DNA of 48,612 bases from Candidatus Rifleibacteriota bacterium (lineage in GTDB: Bacteria; Muiribacteriota; Ozemobacteria; Ozemobacterales; Ozemobacteraceae): positions 1 through 48,612 of the forward strand of contig JAQUZA010000001.1 in assembly GCA_028691595.1 (NCBI GenBank), in the 5' to 3' direction. Position 1 is the first letter of the stretch. Each line of letters begins with the position of its first letter. The notes under the pieces were generated by a model. It was given only the letters and a program-made list of their open reading frames with translations. It made no database searches and was not told the origin of the DNA. This document shows positions 32,054-40,778 of the stretch, piece after piece. The position numbers and the translations under genes were made by a program.

Positions 32054-32554
32054 GTGAATTTTAATACTGACGAATTAATGGAAATGGCCATTCAAATTGA
32101 GAAAAATGGTAAAGAATATTATGCCCTGATGATGGAAAAATCTGAAAACCCCGAGATCAGACAAGTTTTTGAATATCTTGGGCGTGAAGAGCAAAGTCAT
32201 CTTGAAAATTTTGTGAAAATTCGTGAGAAGCTTGCTGCCAGCCAGTCAGAGAAACAGTTTGAAATCGCTGACGAATATAATACTCCTGAAATGTTTAACT
32301 ATTTAAACGCCATGTTTGATGGGCGGGTATTTCCAAACCTTAACTCACACGCGGAAATTGCCGGAGAAATCAAATCAGACGAACAGGCAATCTATCATGC
32401 TATTGGTTTCGAAAAAGACACAGTGCTTTTTTTCCAGGAAATCTCGAACATTCTCGGTCCGACTGACCCGAATCGCGGCCTTGTTGAAGAATTGATCCGC
32501 CAGGAAAAAATTCACATCGCCAGGCTGTATACATTACTGGGTAATATAAAATAA
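32054..32554 (+). CDS. Ferritin-like/rubrerythrin-type diiron protein
   Basis: A 166-aa all-helical protein from a GTG start with AGGAG 7 bp upstream. The N-half has an iron-ligand pattern (AIQIEKNGKEYYALMMEKS) and a second helix FEYLGREEQSHLENF with the ExxH pair Glu46/His49. The C-half repeats it (AIGFEKDTVLFFQEIS and IRQEKIHIARLYTLL with another ExxH). This duplicated four-helix layout is the ferritin-like diiron fold. There is no C-terminal rubredoxin domain, so it is an erythrin-like or sulerythrin-like form, likely acting in peroxide or iron handling. Its place in an operon with cheB and a sugar transferase gene gives no clear clue. Confidence 0.75.
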   Translation: MNFNTDELMEMAIQIEKNGKEYYALMMEKSENPEIRQVFEYLGREEQSHLENFVKIREKLAASQSEKQFEIADEYNTPEMFNYLNAMFDGRVFPNLNSHAEIAGEIKSDEQAIYHAIGFEKDTVLFFQEISNILGPTDPNRGLVEELIRQEKIHIARLYTLLGNIK

Positions 32555-32560
32555 ATTTCT

Positions 32561-34030
32561 ATGCCTGGTGCCAAGAACAGAAAAACGAAGATGTGCGGCT
32601 TCAGATTGCCGCAGGGGGCAGAGACCATGGTTTCTCTGGCTCTTTTCGTTTTTGATGCTCTGCTTCTAAATCAGATTTTTGTGCTGACTTTTTCTCTGTG
32701 GCTTGGCTCTGAGCAACAGATGTATATCTATCTGAATTCGTATTATCAGGTCAGATGGGTGTTTCTGGGGCTTTACACGGGGTTCGGTCTTCTTTCCGGG
32801 ATCTTTGATATCCGTAAGCTGGGCTCTGCTTCCGATATTTTTTCGCATGTTACTAATTCGCTTCTGGCTTCTTTTGTCGGTTTCAATCTGCTCGCTTTCT
32901 TTTCGCGCACCATTGCCAGTTATGCTCACACTTTTCCCAGGCCTATTTTCCTTCTGGCCACCGGGCTGAGTATTGTTTCGGCCTTTTTATTGCGCGCGAT
33001 TGTTTCAAGTCTGTTCAGGCCTCATCCGAGGCTTGTCAGGGCCATTATTATTGGCGACCATGTTGAAGGCCGGCGTATTATCAAGCATTTTCATCGGCGG
33101 GGTGGTGTCAGATTTAGAATAGTTCACGTCATGGCCGCTGATCAGGTTGATGAACTGGCTGCTGAGGTTGTTTTCAGGCACGCACACGAGGTGTTCGTGA
33201 CTAATCCGTCTATCGATCTCGATAATTTCTGGGCGCAGATTTACTATCAGCGCAAAGAAGAACCGCATGATTTCAAGGTGCGCATTTCGGTAGACCCGCG
33301 AAAGGCCGCGGGCACTGTGGGTTTGCAGAGCCTCGAAGATTTCCCACTCATCACCATTGCTTCCAGACCCATGGATGCGTTGCAACGTTTTGTAAAAAGA
33401 TCATTCGATATCGGTTTTTCAATCTTTGCGCTGCTGGTATCAATGCCGGTAATGGTCACTGCAGCTCTGCTCGTCAGGTTAGATTCGCCGGGCCCGGTCT
33501 TTTATAAGCAGAAGCGTGTCGGTCGTTATGGCAAAGAATTTGATGTGATCAAGTTTCGTTCAATGCGCGTCGGTTCTGAGGCCAAGGTTGGCCCCACTGT
33601 TGCCACGGCCGATGATCCGAGAATTTCAAAACTTGGGAAATTTCTTCGCCGCACCGGTATCGATGAATTGCCACAGTTTTTTCTGGTGCTGACCGGTGAA
33701 ATGTCTGTTGTTGGCCCCCGCCCGGAACGCCCCTTCTTTGTCAAAGACTATTACGAGTTTCAGGGTCGCAGGCTCTCAGTAAAACCTGGAGTAACAGGTC
33801 TGGCTGCAGTTAACTCCCGCTATTACCTCAGGCTGGTTGATAAAGTTACCTATGATTACTTTTATCTTGATAATTACAGTATAGTTCTTGATATCAAGAT
33901 TGTTTTTCAGACAGTGTGGGTGTTGCTTTTTGAGTCAAATAAGGCTTTGCATGATCAGCACCACGAACTCGACAAGATGAAGAAAATGCCAGGCGAAAAT
34001 GACCAGTCAGGAGCCGAAAATGACAATTGA
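32561..34030 (+). CDS. Polyprenyl glycosylphosphotransferase (exopolysaccharide initiating sugar transferase)
   Basis: A 489-aa protein. The N-terminal half has four or five membrane helices and a CoA-binding-like middle region (VRAIIIGDHVEGRRIIKHFHRRGG). The C-terminal 200 residues are the bacterial sugar transferase domain, with KRSFDIGFSIFALLVSMPVM, DSPGPVFYKQKRVGRYGKEFDVIKFRSMR, RRTGIDELPQFF and GEMSVVGPRPERPFFV. It attaches the first sugar phosphate to undecaprenyl phosphate. The first ATG is at 32561. A better ribosome site (AGGGGG) is near the in-frame ATG at 32627, which may be the true start and would give 467 aa. It shares an 11-bp overlap with the DUF1858 gene. Confidence 0.9.
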   Translation: MPGAKNRKTKMCGFRLPQGAETMVSLALFVFDALLLNQIFVLTFSLWLGSEQQMYIYLNSYYQVRWVFLGLYTGFGLLSGIFDIRKLGSASDIFSHVTNSLLASFVGFNLLAFFSRTIASYAHTFPRPIFLLATGLSIVSAFLLRAIVSSLFRPHPRLVRAIIIGDHVEGRRIIKHFHRRGGVRFRIVHVMAADQVDELAAEVVFRHAHEVFVTNPSIDLDNFWAQIYYQRKEEPHDFKVRISVDPRKAAGTVGLQSLEDFPLITIASRPMDALQRFVKRSFDIGFSIFALLVSMPVMVTAALLVRLDSPGPVFYKQKRVGRYGKEFDVIKFRSMRVGSEAKVGPTVATADDPRISKLGKFLRRTGIDELPQFFLVLTGEMSVVGPRPERPFFVKDYYEFQGRRLSVKPGVTGLAAVNSRYYLRLVDKVTYDYFYLDNYSIVLDIKIVFQTVWVLLFESNKALHDQHHELDKMKKMPGENDQSGAENDN

Positions 34031-34211
34031 TGCCCGGATGACCATCGCTGATCTGCTTCGACAGAAGCCGGATGCCGCCAAAATTCTGCAGCAGTTCGGG
34101 ATGCATTGTATTGGCTGTGCAGTTGCGGCCGGCGAAACACTGGAAGGTGCTGCCAGGGCGCATGAAGTTTGCCTGGAAGAACTTCTTGCCGCTCTCAACA
34201 AAGCCGGTTGA
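34020..34211 (+). CDS. DUF1858 small redox disulfide protein
   Basis: A 63-aa protein. It starts at ATG 34020 with GGAG 7 bp upstream, inside the end of the sugar transferase gene. The sequence MTIADLLRQKPDAAKILQQFGMHCIGCAVAAGETLEGAA is the DUF1858/TIGR03980 redox-disulfide domain, with Cys30 and Cys33 forming CIGC. Cys51 is additional. Such domains are often linked to hybrid-cluster or thiol-redox proteins, but function is unproven. Confidence 0.85.
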   Translation: MTIDARMTIADLLRQKPDAAKILQQFGMHCIGCAVAAGETLEGAARAHEVCLEELLAALNKAG

Positions 34212-34235
34212 AAAAACTTTGCCTGCTTTCGCATG

Positions 34236-34264
34236 TTTAAATAAATGGGAGCTTGTGCTATACT
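34236..34264 (+). promoter_or_regulatory. Promoter for dxs
   Basis: TTTAAA (34236-34241), a 17-bp spacer and TATACT (34259-34264) preceded by TGC as an extended -10. The dxs ATG lies 30 bp beyond the -10. Confidence 0.55.
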
Positions 34265-34294
34265 GCCCAAAATTTGTTGCAATAGCACCCAATA

Positions 34295-36181
34295 ATGATT
34301 TTAAATAGCATTCGTGAACCCAAAGACCTGGAAAGCCTGTCAGTTGATGAGTTAAAACTCCTCAGCGATGAAATTCGCGAGCTGATAATAACTGTCGTTT
34401 CACGCAATGGCGGCCATCTTGCCAGTAATCTTGGTATAGTTGAGCTGACTCTGGCGATTCACCGGGTCTTTCATTCGCCTCATGACCAGATCATCTGGGA
34501 TGTCGGCCATCAGTCTTACACGCATAAGCTGGTTACCGGTCGTGCCGGGCAGTTTCCGACCCTCCGAACCCTGGGTGGGCTGAGTGGGTTTCCGAAAATG
34601 TGCGAAAGCCGGCATGATATTTTCAACACCGGTCACAGCTCTACCTCTATTTCGGCTGCCCAGGGGCTTGCCATTGCCAAAGACCAGTTTCAGCTCGGGG
34701 GCAAGACGGTTGCCGTAATTGGCGATGGGGCTCTCACTTCCGGAATGGCGTTCGAAGCTCTCAACTTTACCGGGCATGAAAAGAACGATGTGGTCGTGAT
34801 TCTTAATGATAACGAGATGTCGATTTCGCCTAATGTCGGTGCCCTGTCGATGTATCTGCACCGTTTGCGCCTTGAGCCCGCTTATACCACCCCGAAAGAT
34901 TACCTTGCCTACGTTCTTAAACAGATCCCTGGCTTTGGCTCGCGCTTATATAATGTGCTCAGCCGCCTTGAAGGCAGTTTGAAATATCTTCTTACACCCG
35001 GTATGCTGTTTGAAGAATTTGGCTTCAAATATTTTGGGCCGGTTGATGGTTATGACTTTGAGACCCTTGAGCGTGCCCTTATCAGGGCTCGCGACCGAAA
35101 AGGGCCGGTGCTGGTGCACGTGCTTACCGAAAAAGGTCGTGGCTACAAGCCGGCCCAGGAGCAGCGCCCCAAGTTTCATGGAATCGGCCCCTTTGAGATC
35201 GAAACCGGCAAGGTTAAAAAGTCTGGCGAAGCCAGGCCAACTTTTACCGAAGTGTTTGGCGAAAGCCTCTGCAGGCTTGCTGCAGCCGATAAGAAGATCG
35301 TTGCTGTCACTGCTGCCATGAAAGAGGGCACCGGTCTTAATAAATTCGCGCTCGAATACCCTTCAAGATTTTTCGATGTCGGCATTGCCGAGCAGCATGC
35401 GGTTACTATGGCGGCCGGTATGGCCAGGGGTGGTTTAAAGCCTTTCGTTGCCATCTATTCAACATTCATGCAGCGGGCTTACGACCAGATTATTCACGAT
35501 GTGGCCCTGATGAATCTGCCGGTCGTTTTCTGCGTTGACCGGGCTGGCCTGGTGGGCGAAGACGGGCCGACCCACCATGGCACCTTCGACATATCATTCA
35601 TGCGCGTGATCCCGAATCTTCAACTGCTGGCACCCTGTGACGAAGTTGAATTAAGTCTGATGCTCGATTATGCCGCTGCTCATGGTGGGCCTATGGTCAT
35701 CAGATATCCGCGTGGTTCAAGTTCAGGTGCTGTTGAGCCGGTTAAATGCCGCCCCCCGTTAGTTGCCGGGCGGGCCGAAGTCTTGCGGGAAGGCGAACAG
35801 ATAGCTGTTCTGGCACTTGGTCATACTCTGGCACCTGCGTTGAAGGCTGCCGAAGCCCTTGAGGCCGATGGGGTGAGCGCCATGCTCATTAATCCCCGCT
35901 TTGTCAGACCATTTGACGAAAAAATTCTGGCAGATATTGTGCGCCGCGATATGCCGATTATTACCGTAGAAGAGAACGCTCTGCCGGGTGGTTTTGGTAG
36001 TCTGGTTGCCGAGCACGCCTTTGAGTTGGGTCATACAGCCGGTCTTTTGCGTATCGGCCTGCCTGACGAATTCGTGCAACATGGCAGTCAGGAAGAATTG
36101 CGCAGTATTTTAAAAATTGATGCCGCCGGTATCAGAGAGCGCATTCTCCACTGGCTTAAAACAAGGCATCTTCCCAGATAA
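34295..36181 (+). CDS. dxs: 1-Deoxy-D-xylulose-5-phosphate synthase
   Basis: A 628-aa thiamine-diphosphate enzyme of the MEP isoprenoid pathway, condensing pyruvate with glyceraldehyde 3-phosphate. Conserved segments include GGHLASNLGIVELTLAIHRVF, WDVGHQSYTHKLVTGR, the ThDP motif VIGDGALTSGMAFEALN...ILNDNEMSIS, and VLVHVLTEKGRGYKPAQ. The pyrimidine-binding half has FDVGIAEQHAVTMAAGMA and DRAGLVGEDGPTHHGTFD. The transketolase C-domain ends the protein. Length and all domains are normal. It has its own promoter (34236-34264) and ends at the bidirectional hairpin before glgB. Confidence 0.98.
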   Translation: MILNSIREPKDLESLSVDELKLLSDEIRELIITVVSRNGGHLASNLGIVELTLAIHRVFHSPHDQIIWDVGHQSYTHKLVTGRAGQFPTLRTLGGLSGFPKMCESRHDIFNTGHSSTSISAAQGLAIAKDQFQLGGKTVAVIGDGALTSGMAFEALNFTGHEKNDVVVILNDNEMSISPNVGALSMYLHRLRLEPAYTTPKDYLAYVLKQIPGFGSRLYNVLSRLEGSLKYLLTPGMLFEEFGFKYFGPVDGYDFETLERALIRARDRKGPVLVHVLTEKGRGYKPAQEQRPKFHGIGPFEIETGKVKKSGEARPTFTEVFGESLCRLAAADKKIVAVTAAMKEGTGLNKFALEYPSRFFDVGIAEQHAVTMAAGMARGGLKPFVAIYSTFMQRAYDQIIHDVALMNLPVVFCVDRAGLVGEDGPTHHGTFDISFMRVIPNLQLLAPCDEVELSLMLDYAAAHGGPMVIRYPRGSSSGAVEPVKCRPPLVAGRAEVLREGEQIAVLALGHTLAPALKAAEALEADGVSAMLINPRFVRPFDEKILADIVRRDMPIITVEENALPGGFGSLVAEHAFELGHTAGLLRIGLPDEFVQHGSQEELRSILKIDAAGIRERILHWLKTRHLPR

Positions 36182-36260
36182 TTTGGCACTGTGGTTGTGT
36201 GTCTTTCCTGTGGCGCAGCTTTTCTAATTCATGATCAAAAAGCACCGGGCTTTTATATAT

Positions 36261-36300
36261 AAAAATCGGCCGCTCTGTTAAAACAGAGCGGCCGCAGCTT
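36261..36300. terminator. Bidirectional terminator between dxs and glgB
   Basis: CGGCCGCTCTGTT (36267-36279) pairs with AACAGAGCGGCCG (36282-36294), giving a 13-bp stem. A T-rich run follows on the forward strand (CAGCTTTTCTT) and AAAAA (36261-36265) gives a T-tract for the reverse strand. It closes both convergent genes. Confidence 0.85.
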
Positions 36301-36321
36301 TTCTTGAGAGAATCTCTGGCC

Positions 36322-38541
36322 TTAGACTGAAAACTTAAAGCCCACAAGTGCAAGTGGTGGCACGTCAACGACTATTGATTGATCCCGGTAATGCCAGCCG
36401 TGTTTCTCGGCCCAGCGACCCCCAAAGTTGCCGACGTTGGAGCCAAAATACATTTCGCTGTCAGAGTTGAGAACTTCACGATAATAACCTTCACGAGGCA
36501 CACCGAGTCGATAACCGACGCGGGGTACCGGAGTGAAGTTGGCGACGAAAACCATCATATCGTCCTGACTGTCGCCTTTGCGTACCCAGCTGACAATACT
36601 GCTGTCTGCGTCGTCGAAGTTGATCCATTCGAAACCGCTTGAATCTGAATCTTTCAAAAACAGGGCGGTTTCGCTGCGATAAAGATGATTCAGGTGGCTT
36701 ACCAGTCGCTGCAGGCCCTTGTGAGAATCATAATCGAGCAGGTGCCAGTCGAGACTCTGGTTGCTGTTCCATTCGTTCCACTGGCCAAAGTCAGTGCCCT
36801 GAAACAGGAGCTTTTTGCCCGGCATCGTCCACATCATGCTGAACAGGAGCCTGACATTGGCAAACTTCTGCCAGAAATCGCCCGGCATCTTGTTGATAAG
36901 GTTGCCTTTGCCGTGCACAACTTCATCATGTGACATGACGTAGATGAAGTGCTCGTGAAAAGCGTAGATGAGGGGAAAGGTAAGATTGTTATGATGATAG
37001 CGCCTGTAGATCGGGTCTTTCTGGAAATAGCTCAGGGTGTCATTCATCCAGCCCATGTTCCATTTGAAGGTAAAACCAAGACCACCTTCACTGCAGGGTT
37101 TTGAAACCCCTGGCCAGGCGGTTGATTCTTCGGCGATGTTCATGATGCCGGGGTGCTTTTCCTGGCAGATGCTGTTAAGATACTTCAAAAACTCGATTGC
37201 TTCAAGATTTTCGCGGCCGCCGTATTTGTTCGGAACCCATTCTCCGGCTTTGCGGGAATAATCGAGGTAGAGCATCGAGGCAACGGCATCAACACGTAGA
37301 CCATCGATATGATATTTGTCCATCCAGAACAAGGCACTGCTGATCAGAAAGTTTTTAACCTCGTTGCGGCCAAAGTTGAAGATCAGGGTCGACCAGTCTT
37401 TGTGCTCGCCCTGACGCGGGTCAGCATGCTCGTAAAGAGCGGTGCCATCAAACCTGGCCAGACCGTGTGCGTCTTTGGGAAAATGTGCTGGAACCCAGTC
37501 AAGCAACACACCAATGCCTTCTTTGTGAAGGTAGTCAACGAAATACATGAAATCTTTGGGGCTGCCAAAGCGACTTGTGGGCGCAAAATAACCGGTAACC
37601 TGATAACCCCAGGACATGTCGAGGGGATGTTCAGTAATCGGCAACAGCTCAATATGCGTGTAACCAAGTTGCTTAGCGTAATCAGCGAGCAGGGGTGCCA
37701 GTTCGCGATAGGTCATGAACCGGTTACCTTCTTCAAGATTGCGCATAAAAGAGCCAAGATGGCATTCAAAAATAGAAACAGGCTCGCGCTTCCAGTCACG
37801 CTGGGCGCGAGTTTTCAGCCATTCGCCGTCTTGCCATTCGTAGCCGCTGATATCATATATTTTGCTGGCAGTTTTGGGTCTGACTTCAGCATAATAGGCA
37901 AAGGGGTCAATCTTTTCGAGCAGCTCGCCATGCTTGGTTTTAACTTCAAACTTATAATTCTGGCCGGCCTGCAGCCCCGGGATAAAAATCTCCCAGATGC
38001 CCGAATTGCCGAGCGAACGCATCACATGTCTTCTGCCGTCCCAGCAGTTGAAATCGCCGATGACACTGACCCGTTTTGCGTTCGGTGCCCATACTGCAAA
38101 GGAAATTCCACCGAGTTTGTCCTGGTAGTAGTCCATGAAGCGAATGTGGGCACCAAGCTTTTCGTAAAGCTCGTGGTGGTTGCCTTCATTGAACAGATAC
38201 TGGTCGGTTTCACCAAGGGTGGGCATAAAAGCGTAAGAATCATAGAATTCAGCGCTGGCACCGTTGGCATAAAAGCTTTTGAGGCGGTAAGCAAAAACAA
38301 CATCATGGTCTAGAATCACCGCTTCAAAAAAACCGGCCTGATCAAGCTTGTTCATCTTGAAAGCCATGCCATTGCTGATGTCTATGACTTCAACCTTTTC
38401 TGCATCAGGAAGGAAAGCCCTTACAGCAACGCACTTTTTGCCTTTGAATTCAGCCACATGCGCGCCAAGAATCTGGAATGGGTCGTGATGATCGGTTCTT
38501 ACAATGGCTTCAATTGCACCACTGTTGATGATCTGATTCAT
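36322..38541 (-). CDS. glgB: GlgB, 1,4-alpha-glucan branching enzyme
   Basis: A 739-aa enzyme that forms alpha-1,6 branches in glycogen. The N-terminal CBM48 domains include FQILGAHVAEFKGKKCVAVRAFLPDA and FAVWAPNAKRVSVIGDFNCWDGRRHVM. The GH13 barrel has HIELLPITEHPLDMSWGYQVTGYFAPTSRFG, nucleophile Asp418 in GLRVDAVASMLYLDY, acid/base Glu471 in NIAEESTAWPGVS, and the third acid in YVMSHDEVVHGK. The length matches E. coli GlgB (728). GGAG lies before the ATG. The gene is 33 bp downstream of trxA and probably cotranscribed. Other glycogen genes are not in the window. Confidence 0.97.
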   Translation of the reverse strand: MNQIINSGAIEAIVRTDHHDPFQILGAHVAEFKGKKCVAVRAFLPDAEKVEVIDISNGMAFKMNKLDQAGFFEAVILDHDVVFAYRLKSFYANGASAEFYDSYAFMPTLGETDQYLFNEGNHHELYEKLGAHIRFMDYYQDKLGGISFAVWAPNAKRVSVIGDFNCWDGRRHVMRSLGNSGIWEIFIPGLQAGQNYKFEVKTKHGELLEKIDPFAYYAEVRPKTASKIYDISGYEWQDGEWLKTRAQRDWKREPVSIFECHLGSFMRNLEEGNRFMTYRELAPLLADYAKQLGYTHIELLPITEHPLDMSWGYQVTGYFAPTSRFGSPKDFMYFVDYLHKEGIGVLLDWVPAHFPKDAHGLARFDGTALYEHADPRQGEHKDWSTLIFNFGRNEVKNFLISSALFWMDKYHIDGLRVDAVASMLYLDYSRKAGEWVPNKYGGRENLEAIEFLKYLNSICQEKHPGIMNIAEESTAWPGVSKPCSEGGLGFTFKWNMGWMNDTLSYFQKDPIYRRYHHNNLTFPLIYAFHEHFIYVMSHDEVVHGKGNLINKMPGDFWQKFANVRLLFSMMWTMPGKKLLFQGTDFGQWNEWNSNQSLDWHLLDYDSHKGLQRLVSHLNHLYRSETALFLKDSDSSGFEWINFDDADSSIVSWVRKGDSQDDMMVFVANFTPVPRVGYRLGVPREGYYREVLNSDSEMYFGSNVGNFGGRWAEKHGWHYRDQSIVVDVPPLALVGFKFSV

Positions 38542-38574
38542 TAAATGCTCCTGTTAAGATGGCCTGGTTCGCAA

Positions 38575-38895
38575 TCAGAGGATATGGCTCTTGATCTGGT
38601 TTTCAAGTTCTGGTTCAGGGGTTACACCAATCATGGTGTGAACAGCTTTGCCATCTTTAAAGAAAATCAGGGTCGGAATTGTTGAAACTCCGAATTTGGC
38701 AGCAATATCAGGACTGTCGTCAACGTTCAGCTTGGCAATTTTTACTTTGCCGGCATACTTCCCAGAGAGGCTGTCGATGATTGGTCCCATCATCCGGCAT
38801 GGGCCACACCAGGGTGCCCAGAAGTCTACGAGAACGCCGCCCTGAAAATCAGCGACTTCAACGTTAAAATTTTTGCTGGTTAATTCGAGTGCCAT
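38575..38895 (-). CDS. trxA: Thioredoxin
   Basis: A 106-aa classical thioredoxin with active site WAPWCGPCRMMGP (Cys30, Cys33). The central KLNVDDSPDIAAKFGVSTIPTLIFFKDGK includes the cis-Pro loop (STIPT), and the C-terminal helix is normal. It reduces protein disulfides in the cytoplasm. AAAGGGG lies 6-8 bp before the ATG and a good promoter sits at 38933-38961. glgB follows on the same strand. Confidence 0.97.
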   Translation of the reverse strand: MALELTSKNFNVEVADFQGGVLVDFWAPWCGPCRMMGPIIDSLSGKYAGKVKIAKLNVDDSPDIAAKFGVSTIPTLIFFKDGKAVHTMIGVTPEPELENQIKSHIL

Positions 38896-38932
38896 AAAAT
38901 CCCCTTTCGGTTGGTGGTGTCGTACCCCCGTT

Positions 38933-38961
38933 AGAATACACCCAACCGTTTAATAATACAA
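38933..38961 (-). promoter_or_regulatory. Promoter for trxA-glgB
   Basis: On the reverse strand TTGTAT (38961-38956), a 17-bp spacer and TATTCT (38938-38933) lie about 38 bp before the trxA ATG. Confidence 0.6.
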
Positions 38962-38979
38962 CCTTGGCGGCCGCACAAA

Positions 38980-39471
38980 TTATTCTGATATGAGCATTGC
39001 TGTTTTCTGAATCTCAAAACCTTCAGGCCAGCCAGATACTGGCAGGCTAAGGCATTCTCCATCTGGCTGAAATACTATTCGCCCTGAAATCCGTCCTCCC
39101 GAGTGGCGCAGGCGGCATTTTAACCATTGCCAGGGCTGATTTTCCGGTGCGTAAACTGTTATTGTTACACTGTCAGGCTTCAGATAGCTGATGATGAAAA
39201 GGTAGCTGCTCCCTGGAAACTTCGCCTTGCCTGGATATCGTTCAAGGAAGTATTGCTGATTATCTTCATCAAAACCTGCATTGACACTGGCGAGATAATT
39301 CTTGTCTGCCTTGATAAGGCTTTTAAGATCAAGGGCCAGCAGATTTTTCAGCAGCATTAATCTTGGCTGGCAATTCAGGGTACTGCCAGCCTCCGGTAAA
39401 AATCTGCCGGAAGTCAGCAGGATAACCATTGAAAATAGAATTATTCCGCCAGTTTTTGCACATATTCGCAT
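38980..39471 (-). CDS. Small exported protein, unknown, at end of sigma/anti-sigma operon
   Basis: A 163-aa protein with a signal-like N-terminus (GGIILFSMVILLTSG, residues 8-22). The mature part contains three cysteines (CQPRL, CRLRH and GECLSL) and short beta-type segments (VTITVYAPENQPWQWLKC and GRISGRIVFQPDG), suggesting a small beta-rich extracytoplasmic domain. No known motif is recognised. It starts 83 bp after the anti-sigma gene stop, in the same direction, and is the last gene before the trxA promoter. An ECF-system periplasmic partner is one possibility; it rests only on position. Confidence 0.55.
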   Translation of the reverse strand: MRICAKTGGIILFSMVILLTSGRFLPEAGSTLNCQPRLMLLKNLLALDLKSLIKADKNYLASVNAGFDEDNQQYFLERYPGKAKFPGSSYLFIISYLKPDSVTITVYAPENQPWQWLKCRLRHSGGRISGRIVFQPDGECLSLPVSGWPEGFEIQKTAMLISE

Positions 39472-39554
39472 GATTTACCCCCAGAATTTTCGAGTTCTAA
39501 AGGTAAATCAATTGAAAAACGAAAAAGGGAAAAAATATTTTAGCGCCCTCAAAA

Positions 39555-40778
39555 TCAGTGTTTTCGCCGCAGACTCAATCTGGCTTTGCCGTCTTCTATC
39601 GTGAGATACCAGCTGTTGCCATCGGCCGGTTGCCAGGCCCGAAATTTCCTGTTGCTGATAAAACCACGCATCACCAGACGCTCGAGGTCGATAAATCCCT
39701 CTTTGTCGGCCAGATTATTGCTTTCAAGCAACTTGAGAATCTCACTGGCACGAATGTCTTCAACCAGAGAACCCTTTTCAGAGTTGGTATTTTCACTATC
39801 AGAAAGAATTTCTTCGGCCTTTTCTGAAAAGCTTTTTGCTCTCATGGACGGAGCAGCAGGAGCCATTGCCATTCTTATCTGGCCCTCACTTTCGTTTTCT
39901 CTTTGAGGTTGGCTGGGGGCAGCCGCCAGGACGGCACTGGTTGAAAAGTCGGTTGATGCGTCAGCGAAGGCATTTTCATGAGATTCATGCGAATTAGAAG
40001 AATCAGAAGAATCAGGAGAAGATGTTTTTTCAGGGGGGAAAGCAAAACGGGCTTTTGTTGCTTCTGCGCTGCTTTGTTTGCCTGCCTCTTCGTCTGCGAG
40101 AGAATAACTTACGGCCCCGGGTATTTCTTCATGTGGCATGTTCGATTTTTCGGTTTCTCTGAGCGTTGATAATTCAGGTGCCCGGGCAATCTCATGCTTT
40201 TTGAAAAACTCTGGTGGCTCCGCAACTCTGCCTGCTGGTTTGTTGGCCATGACCATTTTTTTTAATTCAGGGTCAAGGGTTATTGCGGCACCAACCCCCT
40301 GAATGACAGATTCGGGCGAATTTTCAGGCAATGGATTTGTTGATCTGAATAAGGGCCTTTGCAGCTGTTTGGTCTTTTCTGATCTGGCAAAGTTATTATC
40401 AGGGCGGCCAACTGACTCTCTAATTGGCTCACGCAGCAGCAAAACCGCAAACAGGAACCCGGTTATGCCTGAAGCAAGAGCAACTTTGAATGAAAATGAG
40501 TTGACCAGGCCATGAAGCCAGGTTAACGCGCCGGTTATTTCTGCGGGTTTTGAAGAAGAGCCGGCTGTTTTGGGGATTGCAAGAATTCTGCGGGTGATGT
40601 CTGAGGGCATTGGTGCTTCGGCAATCTCTGCAAAACCACTGCGAAGGCTTTCCTCGTATCTTAAGAACACGCGACAACCCTCGCAACTTTTCAGGTGCGC
40701 CGAAAGCTCAGCATTGCTGCTGATTTCATTCAGGTCAGTCGTTTCGCTGACAAGGTCTTTAAATTCTTTGCAGTTCAT
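39555..40778 (-). CDS. Membrane anti-sigma factor with ZAS zinc finger
   Basis: A 407-aa protein. The N-terminus carries the zinc-associated anti-sigma motif Cys3, His28, Cys32 and Cys35 (HLKSCEGC), as in zf-HC2 anti-sigma factors. One membrane helix follows (FKVALASGITGFLFAVLLL, residues about 95-113). The roughly 290-residue part beyond it is long, low-complexity and Ser/Glu/Pro/Asn-rich (for example SSPDSSDSSNSHESHENAF), ending in a folded-looking domain of about 65 residues (ASEILKLLESNNLADKEGFIDLERLVMRGF...WQPADGNSWYLTIEDGKARLSLRRKH). It should hold the ECF sigma factor encoded directly upstream (4-bp overlap) inactive until a signal is sensed. The long tail is unusual for this class. 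Confidence 0.82.
   Translation of the reverse strand: MNCKEFKDLVSETTDLNEISSNAELSAHLKSCEGCRVFLRYEESLRSGFAEIAEAPMPSDITRRILAIPKTAGSSSKPAEITGALTWLHGLVNSFSFKVALASGITGFLFAVLLLREPIRESVGRPDNNFARSEKTKQLQRPLFRSTNPLPENSPESVIQGVGAAITLDPELKKMVMANKPAGRVAEPPEFFKKHEIARAPELSTLRETEKSNMPHEEIPGAVSYSLADEEAGKQSSAEATKARFAFPPEKTSSPDSSDSSNSHESHENAFADASTDFSTSAVLAAAPSQPQRENESEGQIRMAMAPAAPSMRAKSFSEKAEEILSDSENTNSEKGSLVEDIRASEILKLLESNNLADKEGFIDLERLVMRGFISNRKFRAWQPADGNSWYLTIEDGKARLSLRRKH

Noticed and set aside
37309..38313. 334-codon open frame antisense to glgB
   Set aside because: glgB is complete with all catalytic motifs; the antisense frame has no ribosome site and no recognisable domain.
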